8,237 nucleotides of DNA from Erysipelotrichaceae bacterium (lineage in GTDB: Bacteria > Bacillota_I > Bacilli_A > Erysipelotrichales > Coprobacillaceae). A program made the translations under genes and the position numbers. Positions 6,009 to 8,237 of the stretch are shown here, in pieces. The stretch covers positions 1 through 8,237 of the forward strand of contig JAJQDJ010000222.1 of the NCBI GenBank assembly GCA_021202205.1. Direction: 5' to 3'. Numbering within the stretch: the first letter of the stretch is position 1; the number at the start of each line of letters is the position of its first letter. The notes beneath the pieces are model-generated. The model had not been told where the DNA came from, made no database searches, and saw nothing but the letters and a program-made list of their open reading frames with translations.

Positions 6009-7102
6009 TTTGCTTTCATATCTATTTTTATAAGATTATATATAGCCGATGTTAATGGTACAGCAATAAACATACCGAGTATACCACATACACTACCACC
6101 TATTGTCACTGCTGCTAAAACCCAAATACCAGGCAAACTAAGGGATGTACCAACCACACGTGGATAAATAATATTGCCTTCAAACTGCTGTAATACAACA
6201 ATATAAATCAAAAAAGGAATCACTGAAGAAGGAGAAACAGTCATTATCATGATAGCACCAACTGCAGCACCAATATAAGCACCAGCCACAGGAATAAGAG
6301 CTGTGAAACCAATGAGTATGCCAATCATTGTAGCATATGGGAAGTTAAGAATAAACATACCAACCATACACAATACGCCAATAATAACAGCTTCAATAAC
6401 CTGACCTACAATAAATTTATGAAAACTATCATTCAATGCTGTAAAAATAATATTAATTTTACTTTTGATTTGCGGTTTTAAATATACATGCATAAAACGC
6501 TGAATTTGTCTTAGTAATGTTTCTTTACTTGTTAAAAGATAAATACTAAAGATTATAGCTATTAAAAATGTAGAAATCGTAGATACTGCAGAGGATAGAA
6601 AATTTATTAATGATTGTGTGATATCTCCAGCACCAGATAAAAATAAAGATACAAGACCATCAATAAGCTGTTGTTCATCAATAGCTTGAATTTGAGCTAA
6701 AGTTTCTTTTGGTATGGATCCCACTATTGTTTCATTATGAGTTATAAAATCAATAACCTGGGGGATGCCTTTGGCTAAAATACTTAAAGCTGATATCAAT
6801 TCAGGAATAACAATAATACAGAGTAATACAACAATAACTATAAATGAAATAGCAGCTGCTAACATACATATAAAACGTTTACTTTTATTGAATAAGTTAT
6901 TATTTGTTTTAGGAAAATGTCTTTCATAAAAAGTCATGGGAATATTGACAATATAAGCTATAATACCACCGATAATTATTGGCTCTATAGCAGCTAGAAA
7001 TAAATTGATGATAACAGTGAAACCGTGCCAATAATGAATGACAAACCACAAAATAAATAATGATAATGATAAATAAATATATTTTTTATAATCTTTCTTC
7101 AT
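5990..7102 (-). CDS. AI-2E family transporter (UPF0118)
   Basis: A 370-residue polytopic membrane protein, normal length for the family. An N-terminal hydrophobic pair (about 8-25 and 30-55) is followed by a segment near 77-105, a long extracytoplasmic-type region (105-165), and a C-terminal half with about five segments. Diagnostic blocks are GQVIEAVIIGVLCMVG (233-248), PYATMIGILIGFTALIPVAG (255-274), YPRVVGTSLSLP (313-324) and GGSVCGILGMFIAVPL (335-350). Members include E. coli TqsA, an autoinducer-2 exporter, and antiporter-like proteins, so the cargo here is unknown. Its start lies inside the 3' end of the HdeD-like gene (17-base overlap), with AAAGGA about 9 bases upstream, pointing to coupled expression of the two membrane proteins. 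No AI-2 synthesis gene is in the window. Confidence 0.88.
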   Translation of the reverse strand: MKKDYKKYIYLSLSLFILWFVIHYWHGFTVIINLFLAAIEPIIIGGIIAYIVNIPMTFYERHFPKTNNNLFNKSKRFICMLAAAISFIVIVVLLCIIVIPELISALSILAKGIPQVIDFITHNETIVGSIPKETLAQIQAIDEQQLIDGLVSLFLSGAGDITQSLINFLSSAVSTISTFLIAIIFSIYLLTSKETLLRQIQRFMHVYLKPQIKSKINIIFTALNDSFHKFIVGQVIEAVIIGVLCMVGMFILNFPYATMIGILIGFTALIPVAGAYIGAAVGAIMIMTVSPSSVIPFLIYIVVLQQFEGNIIYPRVVGTSLSLPGIWVLAAVTIGGSVCGILGMFIAVPLTSAIYNLIKIDMKAKETNLR

Positions 7103-7781
7103 TGTGGTTATCCTTTGTTTCTATAAAATCTTTTACTAAAATATCCTCTTCATCAACTTCTTCTACTTTCTCCTTGCTTTCCTCTTTAGGTTCATCTTCT
7201 TGAATAGGCTCTTCTACCTTAACTTCATCAACAATCTCTACTTTGTATTTTTCTTTTGCACCTAAAATAATCGTTACCAAATCAAAAATAGCAATAACAA
7301 CTAAAGATAAAGCTAAAATAATCCATAATATATCACTACTCATAGAAGAGCTCATCAATATAACAATTGCTAAAAAAATTGTTAAAAATGAATCTAGGAT
7401 ACCATAATACCAATACTTTCTTTTATTTCTTTTTAAATCTGCACCCCATTGTATTTTATCAATACCAACTACTAACATAACGGCTCCATAAAGCATTGTA
7501 ATGATAGTAAATGTATCAATAAACCATTGATATTGGAGAATACAGAAACCACCTAATAGAATATAAATAATTCCTGTGGATAAGCCACGATTGGATAAAC
7601 TAACTTCTTTTCTAAAATATGAAACAATATTACCTAAACCCATACATAATAATAAAATACCACCGACTATAATAATACCCGATGTGAAATCAATAGGGTT
7701 AATAAATAATAAAATACCAATAATAAATTCTCCTAGACAAATAATAATATTTCTTGTATTTTCTTTGATTTTACTTAACAT
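7086..7781 (-). CDS. HdeD/DUF308-family membrane protein with acidic C-terminal tail
   Basis: A 231-residue protein with six predicted membrane segments arranged as three similar pairs (about 11-28, 35-55, 67-83, 90-108, 125-143 and 150-174), the HdeD/DUF308 pattern; GIIIVGGILLLCMGLGNI and MLYGAVMLVVGIDKI are typical of its glycine-rich helices. E. coli HdeD is linked to acid resistance, but many homologues have no known role. From residue 175 to the end a hydrophilic tail very rich in Glu, Asp and Lys follows, without hydrophobic segments and likely disordered or coiled. AAGAAGG (minus strand, 7789-7795) precedes the ATG by 7 bases. It lies 21 bases after the broken marR frame and overlaps the transporter gene, suggesting an original marR-hdeD-like-transporter operon. 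Family placement rests on topology and local motifs. Confidence 0.78.
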   Translation of the reverse strand: MLSKIKENTRNIIICLGEFIIGILLFINPIDFTSGIIIVGGILLLCMGLGNIVSYFRKEVSLSNRGLSTGIIYILLGGFCILQYQWFIDTFTIITMLYGAVMLVVGIDKIQWGADLKRNKRKYWYYGILDSFLTIFLAIVILMSSSMSSDILWIILALSLVVIAIFDLVTIILGAKEKYKVEIVDEVKVEEPIQEDEPKEESKEKVEEVDEEDILVKDFIETKDNHNEERL

Positions 7782-7802
7782 TGTTTAACCTTCTTTCATA
7801 TT

Positions 7803-8153
7803 CTATAATTTAATTTCATCAATATTCTTGGCAATTATTTGAATTATTTGATAAAATTTTTGTAAATCTTCAATTGGTATATCTTTTTCAAACGCAGTTT
7901 GTAATCGTTTCATTAATTGATCGACTTCCTTGCTCAATTCCCATCCTCTAGGGGTGAGCATCAAACGATAACCACGCTGTTTATGATTATCTTTAGAATT
8001 TCTACATATATAATCTTTCTCTAATAATTCATTGGTGATACGCAATATAAGAGCCTTATCATAACCACTATATTGACATAGTAGATGAGCGGGTAATCCT
8101 TCGGGATTGTTCTTAAGTAATATAACACAAGAATTTGAAATTTTAGGTATAAA
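7803..8153 (-). pseudogene. MarR-family regulator remnant lacking its start
   Basis: The open frame (116 codons plus TAG) encodes most of a MarR winged helix: a helix with ISNSCVILLKNNPEG, the DNA-recognition region GLPAHLLCQYSGYDKALILR, NELLEKDYI, the wing RGYRLMLTPRGWELS, and a C-terminal dimerisation helix. MarR proteins are dimeric repressors, usually about 140-150 residues. Here the N-terminal dimerisation helix is missing. An in-frame TAA at 8154-8156 closes the frame, and farther upstream it has more stops. Between that stop and 8045 there is no in-frame ATG, GTG or TTG. The only TTG (8045) would start in the middle of the DNA-binding domain and give 80 residues. I infer an N-terminally truncated or frameshifted gene that once regulated the downstream membrane genes. 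Start from a rare ATT or ATA codon cannot be strictly excluded. Confidence 0.65.
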
Positions 8154-8182
8154 TTAATAAAAATCTCATAGTTATGTATGAT

Positions 8183-8236
8183 TTAACTCAAGTTTCGCAC
8201 TTCAAAAATGGCATCATTAATATAAAAACATGGATA
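8183..8236 (-). other. Possible 3' end of a gene or mobile element entering from the right
   Basis: On the minus strand an open frame enters at the window edge and runs 17 codons, ending ...IFEVRNLS followed by TAA at 8183-8185. It lies in a different frame from the MarR remnant and just upstream of where the MarR homology stops. It could be the C-terminus of a gene, for example a transposase, whose arrival removed the 5' part of marR, or it could be chance, since 17 codons prove nothing. I cannot assign a family. Nothing else convincing is seen in 8154-8237. Confidence 0.25.
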
Positions 8237-8237
8237 A

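Noticed and set aside
7576..7788. Plus-strand 70-codon open frame opposite the HdeD-like gene
   Set aside because: It is antisense to a membrane-protein gene with good coding signals, and its composition simply mirrors that gene.
8119..8127. TGTTATATT extended -10-like sequence on the minus strand within the MarR remnant
   Set aside because: No matching -35 is present and it lies in former coding sequence of high AT content, so chance is the simpler explanation.
8174..8237. Plus-strand frame starting ATG at 8174 and open to the right edge (about 21 codons)
   Set aside because: No ribosome binding site, no recognisable motif, and too short to support a gene.
1..8237. CRISPR arrays, tRNA or rRNA genes, phage or defence systems
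   Set aside because: No spaced direct repeats, no cloverleaf or rRNA-like sequence, and no nuclease, toxin or phage structural genes were seen on either strand.

Overview
The window is low-G+C, AT-rich bacterial DNA with strong AGGAGG-type ribosome binding sites, TATAAT promoters, very short intergenic gaps and Bacillota-type proteins. By inference it comes from a gut Bacillota, with an Erysipelotrichales-like style. No single gene proves the taxon.

Layout from left to right. (1) Positions 1-75 hold two adjacent inverted repeats past the end of fucO, the first probably the fucO terminator. (2) fucO (76-1221, minus) is an iron-dependent lactaldehyde reductase that would make 1,2-propanediol from fucose or rhamnose breakdown. 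It stands alone here, with no sugar-catabolic neighbours. (3) Positions 1222-1359 are a divergent promoter region with an 8-bp palindrome between the two promoters. (4) A 49-residue single-span membrane protein (1360-1509, plus) follows. (5) A plus-strand operon runs from 1603 to 5013: a DUF21/CBS/CorC-type membrane protein (probable Mg2+ or Co2+ transport or protection), a YihY/BrkB-family membrane protein, and a TrmA/RlmCD-like RNA methyltransferase homologue. The last two overlap by 20 bases, and a clear intrinsic terminator closes the operon at its stop codon. (6) Converging from the right is a Cof-type HAD phosphatase (5034-5897, minus) with its own promoter. (7) Upstream of it are an AI-2E-family transporter (5990-7102, minus) and an HdeD/DUF308-family membrane protein with an acidic tail (7086-7781, minus), which overlap by 17 bases. 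(8) At the right end lies a MarR-type regulator whose reading frame has no usable start (7803-8153, minus). Its first part seems to have been lost. The last 80 bases could be the end of something that interrupted it.

Most genes are ordinary housekeeping or envelope genes. The main surprise is the methyltransferase homologue. It keeps the TRAM domain and the four Fe-S cysteines, but it lacks the catalytic cysteine, the DPPR-type motif and the usual SAM-site residues. It therefore looks like an RNA-binding Fe-S protein that no longer methylates. The second point of interest is the broken marR, which probably once controlled the HdeD-like and AI-2E-family pair and may have left it without its normal regulation.
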